From NCBI RefSeq assembly GCF_030817415.1, contig NZ_JAUSZI010000002.1:1178001-1242000 (forward strand): a stretch of DNA of 64,000 bases, in the 5' to 3' direction. Source of the stretch: Streptomyces umbrinus. GTDB taxonomy: Bacteria > Actinomycetota > Actinomycetes > Streptomycetales > Streptomycetaceae. Within the stretch, counting starts at the first letter, position 1. The number at the start of each line of letters is the position of its first letter. Below the pieces are notes generated by a model. It saw only the letters and a program-made list of their open reading frames with translations, was not told the origin of the DNA and did no database searches. Shown here one piece after another: positions 32,662 through 41,040 of this stretch. The position numbers and the translations under genes were made by a program.

Positions 32662-33813
32662 TCAGCCCGAAGTGCCGGTGAGGCCGAGCAGTTCCGCCAA
32701 CCGCAGCCGGTGGTCGTCGGCCGTGCCGAACAGCGCCTCGTCGGCCCTCGCCCGGCGCACGTACAGATGCGCCGGGTGTTCCCAGGTGAAGCCGATACCG
32801 CCATGGAGCTGCACGTATTCGGTCGTGGCGAGCCGGTACGCGCCGGTGCACGCCACCGCCGCGGCGCTCGCGGCGACGGGCAGCTCGGGGGTCCACTCCG
32901 CCAGACAGGCGCTCGCGTACGCCGACGCCGACCGCGCCCCTTCCACCTCGACCAGCAGATCGGCCAGTCGGTGCTTGATCGCCTGGAACGAGCCGATGGC
33001 CCGACCGAATTGAGTTCGTTGCGAGACGTACTCCAGGGTGGCGTCCAGGGCATGCGCGCAGCCGCCGACGTGCTCGGCGGCGAGCGCCACCCGCCCGGCG
33101 TCGAGGACTGCGTCGACGATTCCGGGCACCTGCCCGGGCTCACCGACCGGTTCGGCCGGCGTTCCCCGGAAGCGGACGAGCACCTGGCGGCGGGTGGGAT
33201 CGAGAACGCGACGGGCCGCACGATCGCAGGTCGAGCCATGCTTCCCGTGCGGTGGCTCCGGTTCACAGGCGAACAGCCGCTCCCCGTCCGGCGCCCGGGC
33301 CACCACCAGCAGCAAATCGGCACCCTCGCCGTCGGGAACGAAGTCGGCCTCCCCGCGCAACACCCACCCGTCGGGCCCGCGTTCGGCCGTCACATCGGCG
33401 GCCTGCACGAACCCGGCGACCGTGGCCGTGACCGCACCGGAGGCGATCCCGGGCAACCAGCGCTCACAGGCCCGCCGATCACCACTCCCCAGCAGGGCAT
33501 GCCCTGCCAGCACGACGGTCGACAGCAGCGGCGCCGGACACAGCACACGCCCGGCCTCCTCCAGCGCCACGGCGAGTTCGGCGAAGGTGTAGCCCCCACC
33601 GCCGTACTCCTCCGGCAGAGCAAGCCCATGCACCCCGATCTCCCCGGCGAGCCGAGCCCAGAGCGCCTGGTCGTACCCGCGCGGACTCTCCACTTGCTTG
33701 CGCACTTCTTCGGACCCACAGGCCTCGGCGAACAAGTCCCGCAGAACCGCCCGCAGTTGACTCCGCTCCTCGCTCTCCAGCAACACGGCCGGATCCACAT
33801 CGAGGCGATTCAC
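32662..33813 (-). CDS. Acyl-CoA dehydrogenase, FadE type (possible partner subunit)
   Basis: 383 aa. VLRDLFAEACGSEEVRKQVE, LALPEEYGGGGYTFAELAVA, and C-terminal QLHGGIGFTWEHPAHLYVRR with a Glu in the catalytic region. The region where the FAD loop MTEPxxGSD would be is replaced by VTATVAGFVQAADVTAERGP, showing loss of the normal FAD-binding loop. Known: in alpha2-beta2 FadE heterotetramers each subunit supplies only part of the active site. The lack of the loop here and its presence in the 29050-30261 protein fit such a pair. It is transcribed upstream of operator D and separated from the SDR before it by a repeat hairpin. Confidence 0.85.
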   Translation of the reverse strand: MNRLDVDPAVLLESEERSQLRAVLRDLFAEACGSEEVRKQVESPRGYDQALWARLAGEIGVHGLALPEEYGGGGYTFAELAVALEEAGRVLCPAPLLSTVVLAGHALLGSGDRRACERWLPGIASGAVTATVAGFVQAADVTAERGPDGWVLRGEADFVPDGEGADLLLVVARAPDGERLFACEPEPPHGKHGSTCDRAARRVLDPTRRQVLVRFRGTPAEPVGEPGQVPGIVDAVLDAGRVALAAEHVGGCAHALDATLEYVSQRTQFGRAIGSFQAIKHRLADLLVEVEGARSASAYASACLAEWTPELPVAASAAAVACTGAYRLATTEYVQLHGGIGFTWEHPAHLYVRRARADEALFGTADDHRLRLAELLGLTGTSG

Positions 33814-33851
33814 ACAGACCTCCCTAGATCAAACAAACTCCGGTTCCACGG

Positions 33852-33900
33852 GCGCCCCTCCAGGGGCGCGGGGAACTGCGCGACCAGCCACACGCAACCC
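33852..33900. repeat. Streptomyces intergenic repeat hairpin, copy 1
   Basis: GCGCCCC-TCCA-GGGGCGC hairpin at 33852-33869, followed by GGGGAACTGCGCGACCAGCC. This is the widespread Streptomyces repeat whose other strand reads GCGCAGTTCCCCGCGCCCC. It lies between two minus-strand genes and may act as a terminator or processing site. Confidence 0.75.
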
Positions 33901-33936
33901 GCAGCAGCAATCCGAATCCCCAGCCCCACGGACCCC

Positions 33937-34746
33937 TCACACCGTGAACCGCCCCCCGTTGGCCAGCAGAACCGCCCCAACGAGATTCACCGCCTCATCA
34001 CTGGCCAGAAACAACGCGATGTCGGCGATCTCCCCAGCCGTCGCGTAGGGCCGAACCCGAGGATCGGCCAGATCCTGCCGCAACGCGGCAGGCGTTCGCG
34101 CCGCCATCCCCGTGTCGGTGGGCCCCGGCGCCACCGTGTTCACACGGACGCCGAACGCGATCGCCTCCTTGGCGACGGCCTGACTCAACACGTGCGCACC
34201 GGCCTTCGAGGCCGCGTAGTGCGGATAGCCGGCCGGAGCGTCGAAGGCCGAGGAGGAACCAACGGTGACGATCGCACCGGACCGGCGGGGCGCCATGACT
34301 CGCAGCGCAGCCCGCAGGACATGGAAGGTGCCGTCCAGGTTGACCCGCATGACACGCCGCCAAGCGGCCCCGTCGAGCCGGGTGACGACATCGGGCGGCC
34401 GTTCGTCGAGCAGCGCCTCGGCGATCCACTGCTTCGCCTCCGGGTCGTCGACTCCGGCCGCGTGCACCACCACGTCCAGGCGCCCGCGCTCCCGTACGAC
34501 CTCTTCGACCGCGCGGTCGACCTGGTCGGCGTCCGAGACGTCCATGGTCACCGGGTGTACGCCGGACAGTTCCTTGGCGACCGCTTCGGCCGCGGCGCCG
34601 TCGAGGTCTGCGGCGAAGACCGCGGCTCCTTGCACGGAGAGTCGCCGGGCGACCGCCGCGCCGATGCCGGAGCCGGCTCCGGTGACCAGCGCGGCTCTGC
34701 CCGTGAAGCGTCCGTGTGGCGTGTCTTCGTCGTCCATCGGATCCAC
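33937..34746 (-). CDS. SDR-family oxidoreductase
   Basis: 269 aa from GTG 34746 (MDPMDDEDTPHGRF), or 266 from ATG 34737; GGAGG upstream is 3 and 12 bases away respectively, so neither is decisive. Motifs: LVTGAGSGIGAAVARRLS, VHAAGVDD (NNAG position altered to HAAG), VGSSSAFDAPAG and YAASK, VNTVAPGPTDTGMAART. The altered NNAG asparagine, normally part of the catalytic tetrad, is notable and may reduce or change activity. It is divergent from the alcohol dehydrogenase, sharing operator E. Confidence 0.85.
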   Translation of the reverse strand: MDPMDDEDTPHGRFTGRAALVTGAGSGIGAAVARRLSVQGAAVFAADLDGAAAEAVAKELSGVHPVTMDVSDADQVDRAVEEVVRERGRLDVVVHAAGVDDPEAKQWIAEALLDERPPDVVTRLDGAAWRRVMRVNLDGTFHVLRAALRVMAPRRSGAIVTVGSSSAFDAPAGYPHYAASKAGAHVLSQAVAKEAIAFGVRVNTVAPGPTDTGMAARTPAALRQDLADPRVRPYATAGEIADIALFLASDEAVNLVGAVLLANGGRFTV

Positions 34747-34761
34747 CCGCCTCCGCTCACT

Positions 34762-34780
34762 TATTGAACTGACTTCATTT
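34762..34780. promoter_or_regulatory. TetR-type operator, site E (divergent promoter)
   Basis: Plus strand TATTGAACTGACTTCATTT. The core TGAA-CTGAC-TTCA matches the regulon core exactly, with weaker outer bases. It sits between the divergent SDR (start 34746) and alcohol dehydrogenase (ATG 34798). A possible -10 (TACCGT, 34785-34790) ends 7 bases before that ATG, so the dehydrogenase mRNA may be leaderless. Confidence 0.65.
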
Positions 34781-34797
34781 TTGCTACCGTTTCGCGC

Positions 34798-35901
34798 ATG
34801 TCAACAGGCAGGATGAGAGCAGTCCGGATGACGCACTGGGGCGGCCCACCGGTGCTGACCGAAGTGGCACGCCCTACACCCAGGGCGGATGAGGTCCTGA
34901 TCCGCGTGGAGGCGGCGGGTGTGTGCCGCTCCGACCTCCACGTCCTGGACGCCCGACCCGGCGCCCTTCCGTACCGAACTCCGTTCACTCTCGGGCACGA
35001 GGTCGCCGGGCGGGTGGCCGAGCTCGGGCCCGGGGCCACCGGTCCGGCGGTGGGCGAGCGCGTCGCCGTCTACGGCCCCTGGGGGTGCGGGCTGTGCAGC
35101 CGCTGCGCGGCCGGCGCGGAGAACTACTGCGACCGCCGCGCGGACCTCGACGCGGTCCGGACCGGTACGGGAGTGGGGCTGGGGCGCGACGGCGGTATGG
35201 CCGACTTCCTGCTCGTACCGTCCGGGCGACTGCTGGTTCCGGTGGGCGATCTGCCCAGCGCGCAGGCGGCGCCCCTGTCGGACGCCGGGCTCACCGCGTA
35301 TCACGCCGTGTCCGGGATCCGGCCGGCGCTGCCACTCGACGGCTCCGGCGGTGGCGGTGGCGGTGGCGGTGGCGGTGCGAGCGTGGCCGTCATCGGGGTC
35401 GGCGGGCTGGGGCATCTGGCGGTGCAGATCCTGCGGGCCACGACATCGGCGCGGGTCCTCGCCGTGGACGTACGCGAGGAGGCGCTCGCGCTCGCCGACG
35501 CCTGCGGCGCGCACTTCGGCACGCTGCTGCGGCCCGACACCGCGGAGGTACTCCGGCGACAGGCCGGTGGGATCGGCGTGGACGCCGTGCTCGACTTCGT
35601 CGGCAGCCACTCCAGCCTGGAACTCGCGGTCGGCGCCCTGCGGGCGGGCGGTGAGCTGGCCGTCGTCGGGAGCGGCGGCGGGGAGCTCACCGTGCGCAAG
35701 CCCGGCGGACTGCCTCCCGGGGTGCGGATCTCGCTGCCCTTCTGGGGAACGCGGCCGGAGCTCGAAGAGGTCGTCGCCCTGGCGCGCAAGGGCGTGGTCA
35801 GGGTGGAGACGGAGGAGTTCGCCCTGTCGAGCGCACCGGAGGCGATCGACAGACTGCGCTCCGGCCAGACACGGGGGCGAACCGTGCTGGTCCCCGACTG
35901 A
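34798..35901 (+). CDS. Zinc-dependent alcohol dehydrogenase (MDR family)
   Basis: 367 aa. Catalytic zinc residues in GVCRSDLHVLD and GHEVAG; structural zinc Cys cluster CGLCSRCAAGAENYC; cofactor motif GVGGLGHLAVQIL followed by AVDVRE (Asp favours NAD). Between domains there is a run of ten Gly (GSGGGGGGGGGGAS), which is unusual and encoded by GGCGGT repeats. Known: oxidises secondary or cyclic alcohols to ketones. ATG 34798 has no ribosome binding site, consistent with a leaderless transcript. Under operator E, it probably oxidises a hydroxyl of the pathway substrate. Confidence 0.9.
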   Translation: MSTGRMRAVRMTHWGGPPVLTEVARPTPRADEVLIRVEAAGVCRSDLHVLDARPGALPYRTPFTLGHEVAGRVAELGPGATGPAVGERVAVYGPWGCGLCSRCAAGAENYCDRRADLDAVRTGTGVGLGRDGGMADFLLVPSGRLLVPVGDLPSAQAAPLSDAGLTAYHAVSGIRPALPLDGSGGGGGGGGGGASVAVIGVGGLGHLAVQILRATTSARVLAVDVREEALALADACGAHFGTLLRPDTAEVLRRQAGGIGVDAVLDFVGSHSSLELAVGALRAGGELAVVGSGGGELTVRKPGGLPPGVRISLPFWGTRPELEEVVALARKGVVRVETEEFALSSAPEAIDRLRSGQTRGRTVLVPD

Positions 35902-35964
35902 TCCGAACCGCCCTGCCCGGCCGAAAGCAGCCCTGTCAAAGCTCGTACCGACACACCTCTCGAC

Positions 35965-35983
35965 TACAGAAGTGAGTTCAATT
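35965..35983. promoter_or_regulatory. TetR-type operator, site F
   Basis: TACAGAAGTGAGTTCAATT: core AGAA-GTGAG-TTCA, one mismatch to TGAA-N5-TTCA. Located 46-64 bp upstream of the flavoprotein ATG at 36029. Weaker than A, D and G. Confidence 0.55.
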
Positions 35984-36028
35984 AGGGTTCAGGTCACTCA
36001 GCGACACGACTAGGCGGTGGGACCCGCT

Positions 36029-37357
36029 ATGGGTGTTGGAACAGTGGATCTGCTGGTGGTGGGCGGCGGAATGGCCGGACTCTCGGCCGCCGCCCGGGTG
36101 GCCGCGGAAGGCGGCTCCGTGGTTCTCGTGGAGAAGGCGGAGCGCCCCGGCGGCTCCGCGCGCTTCGCCGGTTTCGTATGGACGACCCCCACCTTCGATG
36201 AATTGCGTCGCGTCAACCCCGACGGCGACGCGGAACTCGCCGCGGCCCTGGTGGACGGGTTCGCCGACGCGGTGGCCTGGATCCGGTCGCTCGGCGTGGA
36301 ATGTCGGCCGCCGGTGCCCGTACTCGGCTTCGGCCGGGGACATCAGCTCGACACGAACCACTACCTCGACGCCTGCGAGCGGTTGGTCCGCGACCGGGGC
36401 GGCGAGGTACTGACCGCCACTTCGACGCGCACCCTGCTGACGGAGAACGGCGCGGTCACAGGTGCACAGTGCGTGCTGCCGGACGGATCGATCCGCCGGA
36501 TCGACACCACCTGGACCCTGCTCGCGACCGGCGGATTCCAGGGGGATCCGGGCCTGCGCACGGAGCACGTACACCCCCAGGCCGCGGACATCGAGCTGCG
36601 GGCGAACCCGCACAGCCAAGGCGACGGACTGTCGCTCGGTCTCGCGGCGGGGGCCGCGTTCGGCAAGAAGGACGCGGGTTTCTACGGGCATCTGATGCCC
36701 GCGGGCGTCTCTCTCGCCGACCCCGCCCGATTCGTCGACCTCGCCCTCTACTACAGCGAGCACGCCCTGCTGTTCGACCTCACGGGCGAACGGTTCGCCG
36801 ACGAGACCGTCGGGGATCATCTGACCACCATGGCGCTGCTGGAGAGACCGCAGGCCCGTGGGCTGCTGGTCGCCGACGCGCGCGTGCACCGGGAATGGAT
36901 CTCCGCGTCGTACGTGGAGGGCATCCCCGGCGTGGACAAGTTCCAGCTCTGCCATCGCGCGGGCGCCCGCAGCGCGGTCGCCGACAGCCTGGAGGAGTTC
37001 GCGTGGATGCCCGAGGAGTGGGGCTACCCGGGCGCCAGGATCCGTGACCGGGTCGAGGAGTACAACGCCACCGTCGGCGGGGGCGGCGAGCCGGCCCCGG
37101 GGCGACTGCTCGACCGGCAACCGCTCGACGAGCCGCCGTTCTATGTGATCGAGGCCGCCCCCGCGATCACCTTCACCTTCGGCGGTCTGCTCATCGACGC
37201 CGAGGCCCGTGCCCTGGCGGCGGACGGGCGGCACACCGTGCCCGGCCTGCTCGTGGCGGGCGCGGACGCGGGCGGGCTCTACCGGCGCGCCTACGCGGGC
37301 GGCCTCGCCCCCGCGCTCGTGTTCGGCCTGGCGGCCGCGCGGACCGCGCTGCGCTAG
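36029..37357 (+). CDS. FAD-dependent oxidoreductase (fumarate reductase/ketosteroid dehydrogenase type)
   Basis: 442 aa from ATG 36029 (MGVGTVDLLVVGGG); a GTG at 36017 is the alternative. FAD motif VVGGGMAGLSAAARVAAEGG, VEKAERPGGSARFAGFVW, LLATGGFQGDPGLRT and C-terminal FTFGGLLIDAEARAL then GLLVAGADAGGLYRRAYAGG, the fumarate-reductase/KstD superfamily layout. At 442 aa it is shorter than true 3-ketosteroid delta1-dehydrogenases (about 510-560). Known family reactions: desaturation next to a keto group or reduction of such a double bond. Context suggests action on a cyclic ketone intermediate. Regulated through operator F. Confidence 0.85.
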   Translation: MGVGTVDLLVVGGGMAGLSAAARVAAEGGSVVLVEKAERPGGSARFAGFVWTTPTFDELRRVNPDGDAELAAALVDGFADAVAWIRSLGVECRPPVPVLGFGRGHQLDTNHYLDACERLVRDRGGEVLTATSTRTLLTENGAVTGAQCVLPDGSIRRIDTTWTLLATGGFQGDPGLRTEHVHPQAADIELRANPHSQGDGLSLGLAAGAAFGKKDAGFYGHLMPAGVSLADPARFVDLALYYSEHALLFDLTGERFADETVGDHLTTMALLERPQARGLLVADARVHREWISASYVEGIPGVDKFQLCHRAGARSAVADSLEEFAWMPEEWGYPGARIRDRVEEYNATVGGGGEPAPGRLLDRQPLDEPPFYVIEAAPAITFTFGGLLIDAEARALAADGRHTVPGLLVAGADAGGLYRRAYAGGLAPALVFGLAAARTALR

Positions 37358-37472
37358 GGCCCGCCCAAGGGCCTGCCCGTCGGGCGGATCGCGCCGGACA
37401 GGCACCGGATCACCCGCACTCCGACAAATCCCGTGCACGAGTCTTGCCCGTCCGGCACCGGAGTGCCTAGCT

Positions 37473-37491
37473 TACTGAATTGAGTTCACTT
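37473..37491. promoter_or_regulatory. TetR-type operator, site G
   Basis: TACTGAATTGAGTTCACTT: core TGAA-TTGAG-TTCA exact, with ACTGAA/TTCACT arms. Located 94 bp upstream of the GTG of the Liv-type importer operon. Confidence 0.72.
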
Positions 37492-37584
37492 TACTAAGCG
37501 GCGAGTACCGCGTACCCGGCTTTCGAGCACGTGGCGCGAACACGCCGCACGCGCATCTCGAAGTTCTTCGAAGAAGGAGGGACC

Positions 37585-38454
37585 GTGAGTCAGTTTCTGC
37601 TGGTCCTGGTCAGCGGCGTGGCCAGCGGAGCCGTGTACGGCCTCATGGGACTCGGCCTGGTCATCATCTATCGCGCCACGGACGTCGTGAACTTCGCGAT
37701 GGCGTCCCTGGCGACCCTGGGCCTGTACGTGGCGGTCTCGCTCCGCGACCAGGGGGTGGCGACGGTGCTCGGCATCGTCGCGGCCGTCACCATCACCGTC
37801 GTGGCGGGCCTGCTGGTGCGCGAGACCGTGATCAGGCCACTGGGCCAAGGACAGTTGTTCTCCGCGCTGGTCGTGACGATGGGCGTGTCCCTGGTGGTCG
37901 AGAACGTGGCCAGTTCGATCTGGGGCGACGAACCGAAGTCCTTCCCCAACCTGGTCAACGGCACGGTGAGCTGGTCGGGCGCGGCACTGCCGGTCCAGAG
38001 CCTGGTGACGATCGCCGTCGCCGCGGTGGCGATGGCCGTCGTGGGCTATCTGTTCGCCCGCACCACGCTCGGCTCCGCGATGCGCGCGGTGGCCGAGAAC
38101 GCGGACACCGCGCGCGTCGTCGGGCTCGGGGCGCAGCGCCTGGCCCGGATCGCCTGGGCGCTCGGCCTCGGCCTCGCCGCACTCGCCGCGTGTCTGTACG
38201 CGCCGAGGTCGGGGCTGGTACCGACCGCCCTCGTCGCACCGCTGTTCCGCGCCTTCGCCGGGATCTTCCTGGGCGGCCTGACGAGCATGTACGGCGCTGT
38301 CGTCGGCGGACTCACCGTCGGCGTGCTGGACAACCTCGCGGCGAACTACGCCTCCGCGAGCCTCCGGGACACATTCGTCTTCTCGTTCACTGTTCTCGTG
38401 CTGCTGATCCGCCCTCAGGGCATCTTCGGCACCCGCACCTTCCAACGGGTCTGA
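37585..38454 (+). CDS. Branched-chain amino acid-type ABC permease (LivH-like)
   Basis: 289 aa from GTG 37585, which AAGGAGG precedes by four bases; the longer frame from 37531 is rejected. About eight hydrophobic helices; LMGLGLVIIYRATDVVNFAM and AMRAVAENADTARVVGLGA (EAA-like loop contacting the ATPase) are LivH hallmarks. Known: importer for branched-chain amino acids, but many actinobacterial copies in catabolic islands carry aromatic or alicyclic acids. It is followed by a LivM-LivG-LivF fusion and a binding protein. Confidence 0.9.
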   Translation: MSQFLLVLVSGVASGAVYGLMGLGLVIIYRATDVVNFAMASLATLGLYVAVSLRDQGVATVLGIVAAVTITVVAGLLVRETVIRPLGQGQLFSALVVTMGVSLVVENVASSIWGDEPKSFPNLVNGTVSWSGAALPVQSLVTIAVAAVAMAVVGYLFARTTLGSAMRAVAENADTARVVGLGAQRLARIAWALGLGLAALAACLYAPRSGLVPTALVAPLFRAFAGIFLGGLTSMYGAVVGGLTVGVLDNLAANYASASLRDTFVFSFTVLVLLIRPQGIFGTRTFQRV

Positions 38455-38466
38455 GGGGTCGTACCC

Positions 38467-40995
38467 ATGGTCTTCAACCGTTCCCTCCTCGCGAAGGCCG
38501 CGCTCGGGCCGGCCGCCGGCGCGGTACTCATGGCCTTCATGGCCTCCGGCGCGATCCCGGCGTACCAGATGTACTCCGTGGCGCTCGCCGCGATCTACAC
38601 CATCGTCGTGCTGTCGGTCGGCCTGCTCGCGGGCTGGTCCGGCATCTGGTCGGTGGGCCACCCGGCGTTCTTCGCCATCGGCGCCTACTTCGCCGCGTAC
38701 GGCAGTGGCCACGGCTGGCCGCTGGAGACGGTGATCCTGGGAGCGGTGGTCACCGGAACCGTCCTCGGCGGCTTCCTCGGGTACGCGGGTGCCAGGTTCT
38801 CGATGCTCTACATCGCCCTGCTGACGCTCGCCTTCACCATGGTGACGCTGGAGCTGGTCAACCGCTGGAGCAGCGTGACCGGCGGCGACCAGGGCGTCGC
38901 GGTGCTCCAACTGCGCAGCTCCCTGGGCCTGGGCACCCTCGCGGGCGGCAGCTCCGAGTCCCAGTACCTCGCGGTCGGCGCCGCGGCCGTGGTGCTCGCG
39001 CTGGCGGTACCGGCCGCCGCGTCCGGACTGCGGATGCGGCTGGTGGCCGCGAAATCACATCCCCTGGCGGCCCGTACGATCGGCATCGCGCCCGAAGCGC
39101 AGTCGGCGCTGGCGTTCGCGGTGAGCGCCGCGTTCACCAGCTTCGCGGGTGTACTGCTCGGGCTCATCACCGGTTTCGTCAGCCCGGATCCGTTCTCCCT
39201 CAACCTCGGCATCGCGCTCATCGCGGCGTGCGTGCTGGGCGGGGTCGGAACCATCATCGGCGCGGTGGCCGGCGGCGCCTATCTGACCTGGAACCCCTCA
39301 CTGTCGTCCGCCGTGGGACTCCCCCAGCCGGTCGTGCAGGGCCTCGTGCTGATCGGGGTGCTGCTGTTCCTGCCCGGCGGAGTGGTGCCGTTCCTCAGCG
39401 CGCCCCTGCGGTCGCTGCTCCGGCGCGTGTGGCGACGGCCGGCACCCACGCCCTCGAAGCCGGCCCCTGCCGTCGGCCTCGCACCGCGGCAACCGGCCGC
39501 AGCAACGGCCACTGCCACGGCCTCAGGTGAAGCCGACGTCGTGCTGCGCCTGGAGCACGTATCGGTCGCGTACGGCGGGCTGAAGGCGTTGGAGGACGCC
39601 TCGGTGTCGCTGCGGCAGGACGAGATCCTGGCGGTGATCGGGCCCAACGGGGCGGGAAAGACAACCCTGTTGAACGCGGTGTCGGGTCTGACCGGCAACG
39701 GCCGGGTGAGCGGGACGGTCGATTTCGCGGGCGGTTCCCTGCTCAAGGCTCGGGCGACCGCGCGGCGCCGGCTGGGCATCGGGCGTACGTTCCAGCACGC
39801 GGAGGTGTTCTCCGAACTCACCGTCGCCGAGAACGTGTTGTGCACGCGCCGCTGGATCACCGCCCGGGACCGGGCCGACGTCGCACGGCTGCTCGACTCT
39901 GTCGGCCTCGCCGACGTGGCCGACCGACGGCCCGGAGGGCTGCCGTTCGGGCTGCAGAAACGCCTGGACCTCGCCCGTGCGATGGCCGAGGAACCGAAAC
40001 TCCTGGTGCTGGACGAGCCGTTCGGCGGCCTGGACGCCGGCGAACGGGCCCTCCTGGCACAGCAGATCAGGCGGTTGCACGCCCAGGGCACCGCCGTGCT
40101 GGTCATCGACCACGTGCTCGACGACCTGTTCTCCGTCGCACACCGGGTGCTGGCCTTCGACTTCGGCCGCACCATCGGCGAGGGCAGCCCGGACACCGTC
40201 CTGGACAACCCCGAGGTGCGGTCGTCGTACCTGGGTACGGTCGGCGGCCGGGCCGAGCTGCCCGAGCGGGTCGGTGAGCGGAGCGTGCTGCGACTGAGCG
40301 GGGTCGGTCACACCTACGGCGGCGTGGTCGCCCTGCGGGACGTCGACCTCGACGTACGCGAGGGGGTCGTGCTCGGGATCGCCGGGGCCAACGGCGCCGG
40401 GAAGAGCACACTCGCCGGGATCCTGCACGGCTCGCTGAAGCCCGCGCGCGGCAGCAGGGAGACGGGCGGGACCGTCGTCCGTACCAGCCTGGCGCCCGAG
40501 GGACGGGCGCTGTTCAAGACGCTGTCCCTGCGGGAGAACCTCGAAGTGGCGGCCTACGCGGCGGGCATCACCGGGGCCCCGCTGCGCGAGCGCCTCGCGG
40601 AGACGACCGAGTGGCTGCCGCCGCGACTGCGCGACCGCATGTCCGTACCGGCCGCCGGACTGTCGGGCGGAGAGCAGCAGATGCTCGCCATCGCCCGCGC
40701 CCTGATCGTCAAACCCGACGTCCTGATCGTCGACGAGCCGGCGCTCGGGCTCGCGCCCGCACTGGTCGACGAGGTGTACGACCGGCTGGTGCGACTGGCC
40801 CACGACGGCCTGACGGTCGTTCTGCTGGAGCAGCTGCTCAGCCGTGCCATGTCCGTCTGCCACGAGGTGGCCGTGCTGCACGAGGGGTCGGTCGCCGCTC
40901 AGGGGCGGCCCGGGGACCCGTCGTTCGCCGCCCTCGCCGAAGCGGCGTACTTCAGCGGCGCCCGGGAGACCGCCGCGACCACCGCTCGACTGTGA
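38467..40995 (+). CDS. LivM-LivG-LivF triple fusion: ABC permease plus two ATPase domains
   Basis: 842 aa, normally three separate genes. Residues 1-320: LivM permease (about ten helices, LLAGWSGIWSVGHPAFFAIG, RTIGIAPEAQSALAFAVSAA). A Pro/Ala-rich linker (about 325-360). Residues 360-590: LivG ATPase (VIGPNGAGKTTLLNAVSGL, GIGRTFQHAEVF, LPFGLQKRLDLARAM, LLVLDEPFGGLD). Residues 600-830: LivF ATPase (GIAGANGAGKSTLAGILHG, GLSGGEQQMLAIARAL, LIVDEPALGLAP). In LivF the stretch between Walker A and PEGRALF is about 20 residues shorter than usual. Expression is with LivH under operator G. Confidence 0.9.
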   Translation: MVFNRSLLAKAALGPAAGAVLMAFMASGAIPAYQMYSVALAAIYTIVVLSVGLLAGWSGIWSVGHPAFFAIGAYFAAYGSGHGWPLETVILGAVVTGTVLGGFLGYAGARFSMLYIALLTLAFTMVTLELVNRWSSVTGGDQGVAVLQLRSSLGLGTLAGGSSESQYLAVGAAAVVLALAVPAAASGLRMRLVAAKSHPLAARTIGIAPEAQSALAFAVSAAFTSFAGVLLGLITGFVSPDPFSLNLGIALIAACVLGGVGTIIGAVAGGAYLTWNPSLSSAVGLPQPVVQGLVLIGVLLFLPGGVVPFLSAPLRSLLRRVWRRPAPTPSKPAPAVGLAPRQPAAATATATASGEADVVLRLEHVSVAYGGLKALEDASVSLRQDEILAVIGPNGAGKTTLLNAVSGLTGNGRVSGTVDFAGGSLLKARATARRRLGIGRTFQHAEVFSELTVAENVLCTRRWITARDRADVARLLDSVGLADVADRRPGGLPFGLQKRLDLARAMAEEPKLLVLDEPFGGLDAGERALLAQQIRRLHAQGTAVLVIDHVLDDLFSVAHRVLAFDFGRTIGEGSPDTVLDNPEVRSSYLGTVGGRAELPERVGERSVLRLSGVGHTYGGVVALRDVDLDVREGVVLGIAGANGAGKSTLAGILHGSLKPARGSRETGGTVVRTSLAPEGRALFKTLSLRENLEVAAYAAGITGAPLRERLAETTEWLPPRLRDRMSVPAAGLSGGEQQMLAIARALIVKPDVLIVDEPALGLAPALVDEVYDRLVRLAHDGLTVVLLEQLLSRAMSVCHEVAVLHEGSVAAQGRPGDPSFAALAEAAYFSGARETAATTARL

Positions 40996-41040
40996 AACGA
41001 ACCGAACTCATGTTGTGAACTGTTGTGAACGAGGTGGACC

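Noticed and set aside
37416..37466. Hairpin GCACTCCG/CGGAGTGC between the flavoprotein and the Liv operon
   Set aside because: The 8-bp arms are separated by 35 bases, too weak to call a terminator; the position would be plausible.
40988..41035. Additional TetR-type operator before the Liv binding-protein gene
   Set aside because: GAACCGAACTCATGTTGTGAAC has similar words but no TGAA-N5-TTCA arrangement.
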